Of a DNA stretch of 7,412 bases, positions 1 through 6,056 are shown piece after piece. The notes under the pieces are model-generated. The model was not told the DNA's origin. It did not search any database and was given only the letters and a program-made list of their open reading frames with translations. The DNA lies in contig URSW01000081.1 in the NCBI GenBank assembly GCA_900550625.1, forward strand, positions 1 through 7,412, written 5' to 3'. This stretch comes from an uncultured Eubacteriales bacterium (GTDB taxonomy: Bacteria > Bacillota > Clostridia > Oscillospirales > CAG-272). The translations under genes were made by a program, and so were the position numbers. Position 1 is the first letter of the stretch. Each line of letters starts with the position of its first letter.

Positions 1-1
1 G

Positions 2-1123
2 GTCTACACCTGCGTATGGGACATCACCCTTTCCGACGAGACCGCATGCGCAACGTCCTTCAACCTCAGCAGAGCGACTCTCTACGATTACGTCAAGGAA
101 TACACAAACAACGACCTTATGGCTCCGTATTACGATTATCTCATTGATAACCGTGTCTGCTCCTACACTCTCCCCTATGACATTCTCGACGATAAAGCAG
201 ATACGTATCTCTCGAATCCGCGAGTAAATTCGTTCATCATCGCAGGAGACGCCGACCACTACGGTGCGGCTCATTCGAAGAGCGACGAAGAAATCGTTGC
301 GGCTTGGAACAAGCTTCAGTCAAAGGATGAATGGAAGGACAAGGGATACTTCTACTACGGCGACGAGGTATGGAAGCCCTCCGACATGGAGAAATACTAC
401 CGCGACACGAACGCACATCTCACAAGCCTTATCGGAACAGGCTTCCGTCAGATCGCGGTCATCGGAAATCTGCAGTACTATGATAAAATGAGTCAGATCG
501 ACATAGTGGATTTCATAAATCCGTATGTCGGCATATGGTGCACGCTGTCAAACTCCTACACAATGTACGGAGATAGCCACAAAAAGAATGAAGTGAAATC
601 CTTCAACGATACCCGCCGCTACAAGTACTACGGAATGAACTTCTGCGACCGCCTCACTCCCTTCCGCGAGCGAGGCGACAAGATCTGGTGGTATATCTGC
701 GACGCACCGCAGTTCCCGTATGCGAATTTCTTCGTAAATTACCAGGGCGTTATACAGCGCGACCTCTTCTGGCAGCAGTACCTGTTCAACGTTGACGGCT
801 GCCTGTATTGGATCATAAACGATTGGTCAAGAGTTTCCCGCACAAGGCTCAATGCCGGCGGCGGAATCCTTATCTATTACAGCCAGCTCTTCCGTCAGGA
901 GGAAAAGGGACCCGTCGGTTCGATAAGACTTGAAAATGTCCGCGACGGCATCGAGGATTTCCAGTACATGAAGATGCTCGAGGATGAGATCGGACGCGAT
1001 GCGGTTCTCGAATACGTGAAGGAAGTAACGACCGAAATCCTCGAATACACCGAGGATCCCGATGTTCTTTCCTCCGCACGCGAAGCGATCGCTTACCGCC
1101 TCATGGACGAACTCGAAAAATAA
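2..1123 (+). CDS. DUF4091 / GH123-like domain protein, 3' part (5' end outside window)
   Basis: The reading frame is open from base 2 to the TAA at 1121-1123, giving 373 visible codons. The Met codon at 119 is internal, because convincing protein sequence continues upstream of it. The C-terminal part carries the hallmarks of DUF4091, the domain shared with glycoside hydrolase family 123: an aromatic 'dGxLYWxxNDW' stretch around 804-830, then 'SIRLENVRDGIEDFQYMKML' around 919-978. Upstream, a barrel-like segment ends a strand with 'YFYYGDEVW'; its Asp-Glu pair (362-367) is placed like the catalytic Asp-Glu dyad of GH123 beta-N-acetylgalactosaminidases. The likely role is therefore glycan hydrolysis or carbohydrate binding, but many DUF4091 proteins have no tested activity. 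Any signal peptide would lie outside the window. The gene has its own terminator and no operon partner downstream. Confidence is high for the family and low for the substrate. Confidence 0.8.
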   Translation, partial: VYTCVWDITLSDETACATSFNLSRATLYDYVKEYTNNDLMAPYYDYLIDNRVCSYTLPYDILDDKADTYLSNPRVNSFIIAGDADHYGAAHSKSDEEIVAAWNKLQSKDEWKDKGYFYYGDEVWKPSDMEKYYRDTNAHLTSLIGTGFRQIAVIGNLQYYDKMSQIDIVDFINPYVGIWCTLSNSYTMYGDSHKKNEVKSFNDTRRYKYYGMNFCDRLTPFRERGDKIWWYICDAPQFPYANFFVNYQGVIQRDLFWQQYLFNVDGCLYWIINDWSRVSRTRLNAGGGILIYYSQLFRQEEKGPVGSIRLENVRDGIEDFQYMKMLEDEIGRDAVLEYVKEVTTEILEYTEDPDVLSSAREAIAYRLMDELEK

Positions 1124-1133
1124 TTCCGATTTC

Positions 1134-1165
1134 AAAAAAAGGACGCCTGCCGGCGTCCTTTTTTT
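1134..1165 (+). terminator. Rho-independent terminator of the DUF4091 gene
   Basis: The stem GGACGCC (1141-1147) pairs with GGCGTCC (1152-1158) around a TGCC loop. Seven T follow (1159-1165), and the seven A at 1134-1140 can extend the stem. It lies 10 nt past the stop codon. Confidence 0.93.
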
Positions 1166-1182
1166 GCGCGGATTTCACATCT

Positions 1183-1254
1183 TCCGATATATCGGATTAT
1201 TTGCGTGATGCACTTTGCCGGCGACCGGTCGCAGCAAAACGCGCTGTAAAGCGC
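1183..1254. repeat. Cluster of three short palindromes in the spacer before the ATPase promoter
   Basis: Three inverted repeats lie within 72 bp: a perfect 14-bp palindrome TCCGATATATCGGA (1183-1196), a perfect 12-bp palindrome GCGACCGGTCGC (1221-1232), and GCGC-tgtaaa-GCGC (1241-1254). They sit between the upstream terminator and the promoter at 1326, so they are either regulator sites about 70-145 bp upstream of the promoter or chance. No ORF covers them. Confidence 0.5.
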
Positions 1255-1325
1255 ACGTCTTGCCAAACCGCATCATTCCGTCTTACGGGAAACACACTCT
1301 GCGCTTTTATTTAACATATTGTGTA

Positions 1326-1354
1326 TTGACTATTCTCGATTTTGCTGATAGAAT
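1326..1354 (+). promoter_or_regulatory. Sigma-A promoter of the P-type ATPase gene, extended -10
   Basis: The -35 is TTGACT (1326-1331). After a 17-bp spacer the -10 is TAGAAT (1349-1354), preceded by TG at 1346-1347 (extended -10). Transcription should start near 1361, leaving a leader of about 30 nt, too short for a riboswitch. The surrounding DNA is AT-rich. Confidence 0.85.
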
Positions 1355-1375
1355 TTATTTATATAAAATTCAGTG

Positions 1376-1381
1376 AAAGGG
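1376..1381 (+). promoter_or_regulatory. Ribosome binding site that decides the ATPase start
   Basis: AAAGGG lies 9 nt before the ATG at 1391. The in-frame GTG at 1373 would lie in front of this site and has only AT-rich sequence upstream with no Shine-Dalgarno match, so ATG 1391 is preferred. Confidence 0.75.
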
Positions 1382-1390
1382 CAGACTTTC

Positions 1391-3820
1391 ATGGCAGAAA
1401 AAAAGCAGGACGGCATCGCCGAACGTGAAGTAAACCGCCCGGGCATATTTGCTCCGGACCCTCACGTCGGGCTCACCTCAAAGATGGCGGACGAACGCAT
1501 GATATGCGGTCTCGACAACCGTGAAATCGAGCCGCCGACCAAGACCGTCAAGCAGATAATCCTATCGAATACACTGACATACTTCAACCTTGTTTTCACC
1601 GTGCTTGCGCTCGGAATCTGCATTGCGGGCTCATGGCGCAATCTGACGTTCATGGGAGTAGTCATCGCAAACACGCTGATCGGAATTTTTCAGGAGCTGA
1701 AATCGAAGAAAACCCTCGACAAGATGGCTCTTCTGACGTCGCAGAAATGCATCGTGATCCGCGACGGGAAGGAAATAAAGCTCGACACCCACAAAACCGT
1801 GCGGGACGACATTGCCGTTTTCTCGGCAGGCTCGCAGATCTACGCCGATGCAGTCGTTGTGGAAGGCGAATGTATCGCAAACGAGGCGCTTATAACGGGC
1901 GAAGCCGATGAGATACGCAAAAAGCCGGGAGACGAGCTCATCTCCGGAAGCTTTATAATGAGCGGGCGCTGTCTTGCGCGGCTGACCGCAGTCGGCGAGG
2001 ACAGCTTTGCCTCCCGCTTGACGATTGAAGCGAAGCAAAGCAAAAAGCGCGGCAAAAGCGAAATGATGCTCTCTCTTACACGGCTTGTCAAGTGGATCGG
2101 AATTCTTCTCATTCCGATCGGCGCGATAATGCTTATCAAGGAGATATCGTGGCTTGGTCAGGATTACCGCGAGGGCATAGTCTCCACAGTCGGGGCGCTC
2201 GTCGGAATGATTCCCGAGGGGCTCTACCTTCTCACAAGCCTTGCGCTTCTCACGAGCATAGTCCGTCTCGCGCAGAAAAAGACCCTTGTACATGAGATGG
2301 ACTGTATAGAAACTCTTGCCCGTGTCGACACGCTTTGCGTTGACAAGACGGGAACCGTCACGGAAAACAAGATGACTGTCGAGGACGTCGTGCCTCTGAT
2401 GCCCGACAGGATCGACGCGCGCGCCGTCGAAGCGATAATGGCGGATTACGTTTACGCGATGCAGGCGGACAACGACACCATGATCGCGCTGAAGAAATAC
2501 TTCACGGGACAGGCTTCCCACCACGCACAGCGTATCTATCCGTTCACCTCATCGAAGAAATTCGGTGCCGCCGTATTCTCTCCCGAGCTGACATATGTCC
2601 TCGGTGCGCCCGATGTGATCCTCGGATCGCTTTACGGTAAGTATGCGGAGGTGATCGACGCTTATTCCGAAAAGGGATGCCGCGTGCTCCTTCTCGCAAA
2701 ATACTCGGGCGATGTCGAAAGAATGCCTCTCACCGGGCAGATTGTGCCGATCTCGCTTATCCTCCTTGCAAACAAAATCCGCGAAAACGCCCCCGAGACC
2801 TTCCGCTTCTTTGCTGAGCAGGGAGTTGACATAAAGGTCATCTCCGGAGACAACGCCCTGGCGGTCTCGCAGGTCGCGCTTCGCGCCGGAATCTCGGGCG
2901 CCGAGCGGTATATCGACGCGCGGACACTTGACACCGACGAAAAGATACTCAACGCCGCCTGCGAATACACGGTATTCGGGCGCGTAACTCCCGAGCAGAA
3001 GAAAAAGCTGATCCGCGCACTGCGCAAGAAAGGACGCACCGTCGCAATGACCGGAGACGGCGTGAACGATGTGCTCGCTCTCAAGGAAGCGGACTGCTCG
3101 ATAGCGATGGCATCCGGCTCGGACATTGCGGCGCAGGCGTCGCACATCGTGCTTCTCGATTCGGATTTTGCGTCCATGCCGAGCGTGGTAATGGAGGGCA
3201 GACGTGTCATCAACAACATAGAGCGAAGCGCTTCGCTCTATCTCACGAAGAACATCTTCTCTATAGTTCTCGCAGTGATAACGCTTTTCTTCACTCTTCC
3301 CTATCCGCTCGAGCCCGCGCAGCTCAGTCTGATCAGCGTACTTACGATCGGTATCCCTTCATTCGTTCTGGCGCTCGAGCCGAACAAAAGCCTCGTCCGC
3401 GGGCACTTCATGCAGAACGTGCTTTACCGCTCCCTTCCGGCGGCGTTCACTAATCTGTTCATGGTTATCGGAGTACTTCTGTTCTACCTCGCCTTCGACA
3501 TTCCGAAGGATGAAATGTCTACGATCTGCGCGGTGATAATGGGAATCGTGGGAATGCTGATGCTCTTCACGACCTCGATGCCGTTCAACACGATCCGCCG
3601 GATCCTGTTCATCTCGATGGGCGCGCTCTTCATTATTCTCGCGCTTATAATGCCCGATTTCTTCTCGCTCGTTCCCCTCACCTTCCGGACAGGGCTGATC
3701 CTCGCTGTATTTGCACTGATGTCAATACCGTCATACATAGGCATATACCGCCTGATTTCGATGACGGGGAACGCTTTCAAAGCGCTTAAAAGAAAATTCA
3801 ACGCCGCACGCCGTGCATAA
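1391..3820 (+). CDS. P-type cation-transporting ATPase, CtpE-like
   Basis: This is a complete 809-residue ion pump of the cytoplasmic membrane, numbered here from ATG 1391 (815 residues if the GTG at 1373 is used). Domains in order: TM1-2 (about 60-102); actuator domain with TGE at 169-171; TM3-4 (about 232-292) with the PEGL ion-site motif at 275-278; phosphorylation motif DKTGT with acceptor Asp318; nucleotide-binding domain with KKFGAAV and LGAPD (404-408); KVISGD at 482-487; hinge motif TGDGVND at 554-560; then six more TMs to the C terminus. There is no N-terminal CxxC heavy-metal domain, which argues against a copper, zinc or cadmium exporter. MIPEGL in TM4 and 'SVLTIGIPSFVLALEPN' in TM6 resemble the CtpE-type family, linked to calcium uptake in mycobacteria; the ion here is inferred. 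The usual TGES is TGEA, and the usual KGAP Lys is Leu404. The gene has its own promoter and probably co-transcribes the small downstream gene. Confidence 0.93.
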   Translation: MAEKKQDGIAEREVNRPGIFAPDPHVGLTSKMADERMICGLDNREIEPPTKTVKQIILSNTLTYFNLVFTVLALGICIAGSWRNLTFMGVVIANTLIGIFQELKSKKTLDKMALLTSQKCIVIRDGKEIKLDTHKTVRDDIAVFSAGSQIYADAVVVEGECIANEALITGEADEIRKKPGDELISGSFIMSGRCLARLTAVGEDSFASRLTIEAKQSKKRGKSEMMLSLTRLVKWIGILLIPIGAIMLIKEISWLGQDYREGIVSTVGALVGMIPEGLYLLTSLALLTSIVRLAQKKTLVHEMDCIETLARVDTLCVDKTGTVTENKMTVEDVVPLMPDRIDARAVEAIMADYVYAMQADNDTMIALKKYFTGQASHHAQRIYPFTSSKKFGAAVFSPELTYVLGAPDVILGSLYGKYAEVIDAYSEKGCRVLLLAKYSGDVERMPLTGQIVPISLILLANKIRENAPETFRFFAEQGVDIKVISGDNALAVSQVALRAGISGAERYIDARTLDTDEKILNAACEYTVFGRVTPEQKKKLIRALRKKGRTVAMTGDGVNDVLALKEADCSIAMASGSDIAAQASHIVLLDSDFASMPSVVMEGRRVINNIERSASLYLTKNIFSIVLAVITLFFTLPYPLEPAQLSLISVLTIGIPSFVLALEPNKSLVRGHFMQNVLYRSLPAAFTNLFMVIGVLLFYLAFDIPKDEMSTICAVIMGIVGMLMLFTTSMPFNTIRRILFISMGALFIILALIMPDFFSLVPLTFRTGLILAVFALMSIPSYIGIYRLISMTGNAFKALKRKFNAARRA
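3218..3241. repeat. Perfect 24-bp palindrome inside the ATPase gene
   Basis: The left arm ATAGAGCGAAGC (3218-3229) is followed without a loop by its exact reverse complement (3230-3241). It encodes Ile-Glu-Arg-Ser-Ala-Ser-Leu-Tyr at the start of TM5, a conserved stretch in P-type ATPases, so protein constraint plus codon choice may explain it. Confidence 0.8.
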
Positions 3821-3838
3821 GCCGCACGCCGTGCGTAA
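3803..3838 (+). repeat. 18-bp tandem duplication spanning the ATPase stop codon
   Basis: GCCGCACGCCGTGCATAA (3803-3820) is followed directly by GCCGCACGCCGTGCGTAA (3821-3838); the copies differ at one base (A3817 versus G3835). Each copy encodes Ala-Ala-Arg-Arg-Ala-stop in the same frame. The second copy is therefore an in-frame duplicate of the protein's C terminus plus stop, lying in the spacer. Confidence 0.92.
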
Positions 3839-3868
3839 CGAAAGAAGGGTTTGAAAACGGATAACACA

Positions 3869-4036
3869 ATGTGCGCTTCATGCGAAAACTACGACTACGA
3901 CGAGGAGCTTGAAGCTTATGTATGCACGAAAGACCTCGACGAGGACGAAATGTATTCCTTCATCACAAAAACGGTTCGTGACTGTCCGTATTTCCGTGAA
4001 TACGACGAGTACCGCACCGTAAGAAAGCAGAATTGA
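3869..4036 (+). CDS. Small four-cysteine protein, DUF6472-like
   Basis: This 55-residue acidic protein has Cys at positions 2 and 5 (MCASCENYDYDEE), a third in 'YVCTKDLDEDEMY' and a fourth in 'DCPYF', ending 'DEYRTVRKQN'. The pattern matches small clostridial proteins grouped as DUF6472, as I recall the family; its function is unknown. The paired cysteines suggest a small metal (zinc) site, which is inference. The start is uncertain: ATG 3869 gives the usual family beginning but has only a weak upstream site (ACGGA, 3857-3861). The in-frame TTG at 3851 would add six residues, but the strong GAAGGG (3844-3849) ends only 1 nt before it, too close for normal initiation. The gene lies 48 nt after the ATPase stop, on the same strand and before a shared terminator, so co-transcription is likely. 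Confidence is high that it is a gene and moderate for the family name. Confidence 0.82.
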   Translation: MCASCENYDYDEELEAYVCTKDLDEDEMYSFITKTVRDCPYFREYDEYRTVRKQN

Positions 4037-4069
4037 AAAAGCGGACGGAATTTTATTCCGTCCGCTTTT
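4037..4069. terminator. Bidirectional terminator between convergent genes
   Basis: The stem GCGGACGGAAT (4041-4051) pairs perfectly with ATTCCGTCCGC (4055-4065) around a TTT loop. Flanking A (4037-4040) and T (4066-4069) tracts let it end transcription in both directions. It occupies the gap between the small Cys protein's stop at 4036 and the permease's stop codon at 4071-4073. Confidence 0.92.
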
Positions 4070-4070
4070 C

Positions 4071-4904
4071 TTATTGAAGATTCAGCTTTTTCTTGAGGAA
4101 TGCGTTTATTATCAGGAATTCGGCGATCGAAAGGATCGCAAAGAACACGATGCCCGACACAAAAACCACCTGCAGCGCTATGTAGGGATCCTCGACCTCT
4201 ACTGAATTCGTTACGCAGATCATGGTAAACGCCGTCATGATCGTAGACACGATAGAATTTATAATATAGTAGAATCCGACGGACGCAAGTATCTTATGCT
4301 TCTTTGCAACGATTGAGCCGATCGTAACGGCAAGAAAGAGCATGAACACGCTGTGCACCACCTGAAGAATGACACACACGACCGCTTCGGAAAGGAACAT
4401 TGCATCGGAAAGTTCAAGCTTGCTCATAACGATTTTCAGCATCTCTCCTAAATCCTTATAAAAAGCGGTGTTAAAGAATTCTCCGTGCGGAGCATTCCCG
4501 AAACTCACATATATGAATATGCACACGACTATCGCAACGGAGGCAATTGCCATCCAAAGAACCGTCGCCCAGAATTTCGACATGATGATCGTCGAAGTGT
4601 TCACCGGAAGCGTGAACGTAAGGTAACCTTCGTCGGTGAAAAGATTCTTATAGAATCTTGCAACCGTAAAGAGTATCGCCATAACGGCAAATGCGCAAAG
4701 CACGAACACCGATATCCCGAACACCATGTATAGCGACGACAAAAGCACATTCTGCGCAACGCCGCTTTCCATCGGTACCACAACCTCATTTACCGTCTTG
4801 AGCGCCGCAGTGCCGAAAAGCGTCGTACCGAATGTAAGGAGTACAAGGGGAAGCATGATCCTCGAGATCTGCTTCATATCATATTTAAAAAGCTTTCCTA
4901 ACAT
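4071..4904 (-). CDS. ABC-2 type transporter permease, six TM segments
   Basis: This 277-residue integral membrane protein is the membrane partner of the ATPase encoded just upstream. Hydrophobic segments fall at about 16-36, 56-82, 110-134, 170-198, 205-233 and 242-269. The motif 'LFTDEGYLTFTLPV' (88-101), after the second segment, is common in small clostridial ABC-2 permeases found with GntR regulators. It begins 'MLGKLFKYDMKQ', a typical cytoplasmic amphipathic N terminus, and ends in a basic tail. The ATG at 4904 overlaps the last 7 nt of the ATPase gene (ATGTTAG) and has a strong GGGAGGT site inside that gene, so translation is coupled. The substrate cannot be read from sequence; related systems act in export or in defence against envelope-active compounds. 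It is the last gene of the operon. Confidence 0.88.
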   Translation of the reverse strand: MLGKLFKYDMKQISRIMLPLVLLTFGTTLFGTAALKTVNEVVVPMESGVAQNVLLSSLYMVFGISVFVLCAFAVMAILFTVARFYKNLFTDEGYLTFTLPVNTSTIIMSKFWATVLWMAIASVAIVVCIFIYVSFGNAPHGEFFNTAFYKDLGEMLKIVMSKLELSDAMFLSEAVVCVILQVVHSVFMLFLAVTIGSIVAKKHKILASVGFYYIINSIVSTIMTAFTMICVTNSVEVEDPYIALQVVFVSGIVFFAILSIAEFLIINAFLKKKLNLQ

Positions 4905-5599
4905 CTGAATACCTCCCTGAAAAGCTCGTCGATGCTCTTTCCGCGCTCCGCACGGACTTCATCGGCACTGCTGTGCATAACAAGATTTCCCATATTGATG
5001 AACACGAATTCGTCGAGAACCTTTTCGATATCCGCGATAAGATGTGTAGATATAAGAACCGTGGAATCCTGATTGTAATTCGAGACGATCGTATCCAGTA
5101 TATAGTCTCTCGTTGCGGGGTCAACTCCTCCGATAGGTTCATCGAGAAGATAGAGCCGCGCATGCCTCGACATGACGAGAACAAGCTGCACCTTCTCCTT
5201 GTTTCCTTTGGAGAGAGTTTTAAGCCTGCGTCCCGTATCGACATGAAGCCTTGCAAGCATATCCTCCGCTTTCGCCCGTGAGAAATCCTCGTAGAAATCT
5301 TCGAAAAAGTCTATTGTTTCACGAACCGTCATAGACTCGTTGAAATACGTCCTCTCGGGGAGATATGAAACTATCTTCTTTGTGTCGATCCCCACGGGGC
5401 GCCCGTCAATGAGTATCTCGCCGTAGGTGGGCGTAAGAAGTCCCGCCGCCATCTTTATAAGTGTCGTCTTTCCGCTGCCGTTCGGTCCGAGCAGACCGAT
5501 TATCCTCCCCGCGGGAAGTGACAGATTGAAATTTGAAAGTGCCGTAAACGATCCGTAATTCTTACTCAGCGCACGGCATTCAAGAACCGGAATTGCCAT
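4898..5599 (-). CDS. ABC transporter ATP-binding protein, YtrB-like
   Basis: This 233-residue nucleotide-binding subunit probably works as a dimer on the cytoplasmic face of the permease encoded next to it. Motifs: Walker A GPNGSGKTT at 38-46; a Q-loop region 'VSYLPERTYF' at 77-86, where the usual Gln is replaced by Glu82; a signature LSKGN at 129-133 instead of LSGGQ; Walker B LYLLDEP with Asp153 and catalytic Glu154; D-loop 'GGVDP'; and H-loop His186 in STHL. All residues for ATP hydrolysis are present, so the enzyme should be active. The altered Q-loop and signature are typical, as I recall, of ATPases paired with YtrA-type GntR repressors, not signs of decay. ATG 5599 has AAGGAGGA 9 nt upstream and lies within the last 20 nt of the regulator gene. 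The TAG stop overlaps the permease start. Confidence 0.93.
   Translation of the reverse strand: MAIPVLECRALSKNYGSFTALSNFNLSLPAGRIIGLLGPNGSGKTTLIKMAAGLLTPTYGEILIDGRPVGIDTKKIVSYLPERTYFNESMTVRETIDFFEDFYEDFSRAKAEDMLARLHVDTGRRLKTLSKGNKEKVQLVLVMSRHARLYLLDEPIGGVDPATRDYILDTIVSNYNQDSTVLISTHLIADIEKVLDEFVFINMGNLVMHSSADEVRAERGKSIDELFREVFRC
4911..4917 (-). promoter_or_regulatory. Ribosome binding site of the permease, inside the ATPase gene
   Basis: On the minus strand GGGAGGT lies about 7 nt before ATG 4904, within the last codons of the ATPase gene. This fixes the permease start and supports coupled translation. Confidence 0.85.
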
Positions 5600-5975
5600 C
5601 TGTATTGTCCTCCTTTGAAATGTTGAAATTCTCTACCATCTGCGCTCCGTCGTGCAGAGTGTAACCGAGCCCGGTTATCTTGCGGGCGAAATCCGCAACA
5701 AGAAATGATGCGATCCTCTCCCGCGCTTCCGCGATCACACGGTCGTCGTCGGTCACGAATCTGCCAAGCGTTCCCGCGGTGATCACAAGCCCTTCGTCTT
5801 CGAGGCACGCAAACGCTCTCTGCATGGTATTCGGATTGACCGATGCCGCAAGCGCAAGCTCGCGCACCGCCGGAAGCTTATCTCCTTTTTTGTAGACTCC
5901 GCAAACGATATCCGCTCTTACTCTCGATGCAAGCTGAGCGTAAAGAGGGGTTGCGGAATCAAACTCCCATGCCAT
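5580..5975 (-). CDS. GntR family transcriptional regulator, YtrA subfamily
   Basis: This 131-residue DNA-binding protein has a winged helix-turn-helix at about 7-75. The core 'LPAVRELALAASVNPNTMQR' (34-53) matches the recognition-helix signature of short GntR proteins, followed by 'AFACLEDEGLV' and a wing ending 'GRFV'. Only about 55 residues follow, too few for a FadR or HutC effector domain, which places it in the YtrA group, where the tail dimerises. It is the first gene of an operon with an ABC ATPase and a permease, and it probably represses them through the palindrome over its promoter (autoregulation). ATG 5975 has AAAGGAG about 8 nt upstream; an ATG at 5970 is out of frame. Its TGA stop lies 20 nt inside the next gene, implying coupled translation. 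The inducing signal is unknown; B. subtilis YtrA systems respond to cell-wall antibiotics. Confidence 0.93.
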   Translation of the reverse strand: MAWEFDSATPLYAQLASRVRADIVCGVYKKGDKLPAVRELALAASVNPNTMQRAFACLEDEGLVITAGTLGRFVTDDDRVIAEARERIASFLVADFARKITGLGYTLHDGAQMVENFNISKEDNTDGNSGS

Positions 5976-5991
5976 TCTTTCTTCTCCTTTC

Positions 5992-6035
5992 TGTATTATT
6001 GTATTAGTGTATTAATCGACTAACACAATAATACA
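5992..6035. promoter_or_regulatory. 44-bp palindromic operator, likely GntR (YtrA-type) binding site
   Basis: The two 22-bp halves are inverted repeats with 19 of 22 pairs matching, centred on ATTAAT. The left half holds TGTATTA three times at an exact 8-bp period (5992-5998, 6000-6006, 6008-6014). The right half holds the inverse as TAACACA (6021-6027) and TAATACA (6029-6035). It covers the -10 box and the expected start site and ends just before the gntR ribosome binding site, as expected for an autorepressor operator. Confidence 0.82.
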
Positions 6036-6056
6036 CCTTTTCGAAAGGTTTGTCAA
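6028..6056 (-). promoter_or_regulatory. Strong sigma-A promoter of the GntR-ABC operon
   Basis: On the minus strand a perfect -35 TTGACA (6056-6051) is followed after 17 bp by TATTAT (6033-6028), so transcription should start near 6021. The A/T tracts upstream (6061-6076, with 6080-6084) could act as an UP element. A promoter this strong with its -10 inside an operator suggests tight repression and high induced output. Confidence 0.9.

Noticed and set aside
1373..1375. GTG as the ATPase start
   Set aside because: It lies before the only good ribosome binding site (1376-1381); ATG 1391 is better placed.
1361..1390. Metal riboswitch in front of the ATPase
   Set aside because: The predicted leader is only about 30 nt, too short for any known riboswitch.
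1631..2524. 297-codon minus-strand open frame opposite the ATPase
   Set aside because: It is antisense to the strongly supported P-type ATPase, with no domain and unnatural composition.
3803..3838. CRISPR or larger repeat array
   Set aside because: Only two directly abutting 18-bp units with no spacers; it is a simple tandem duplication.
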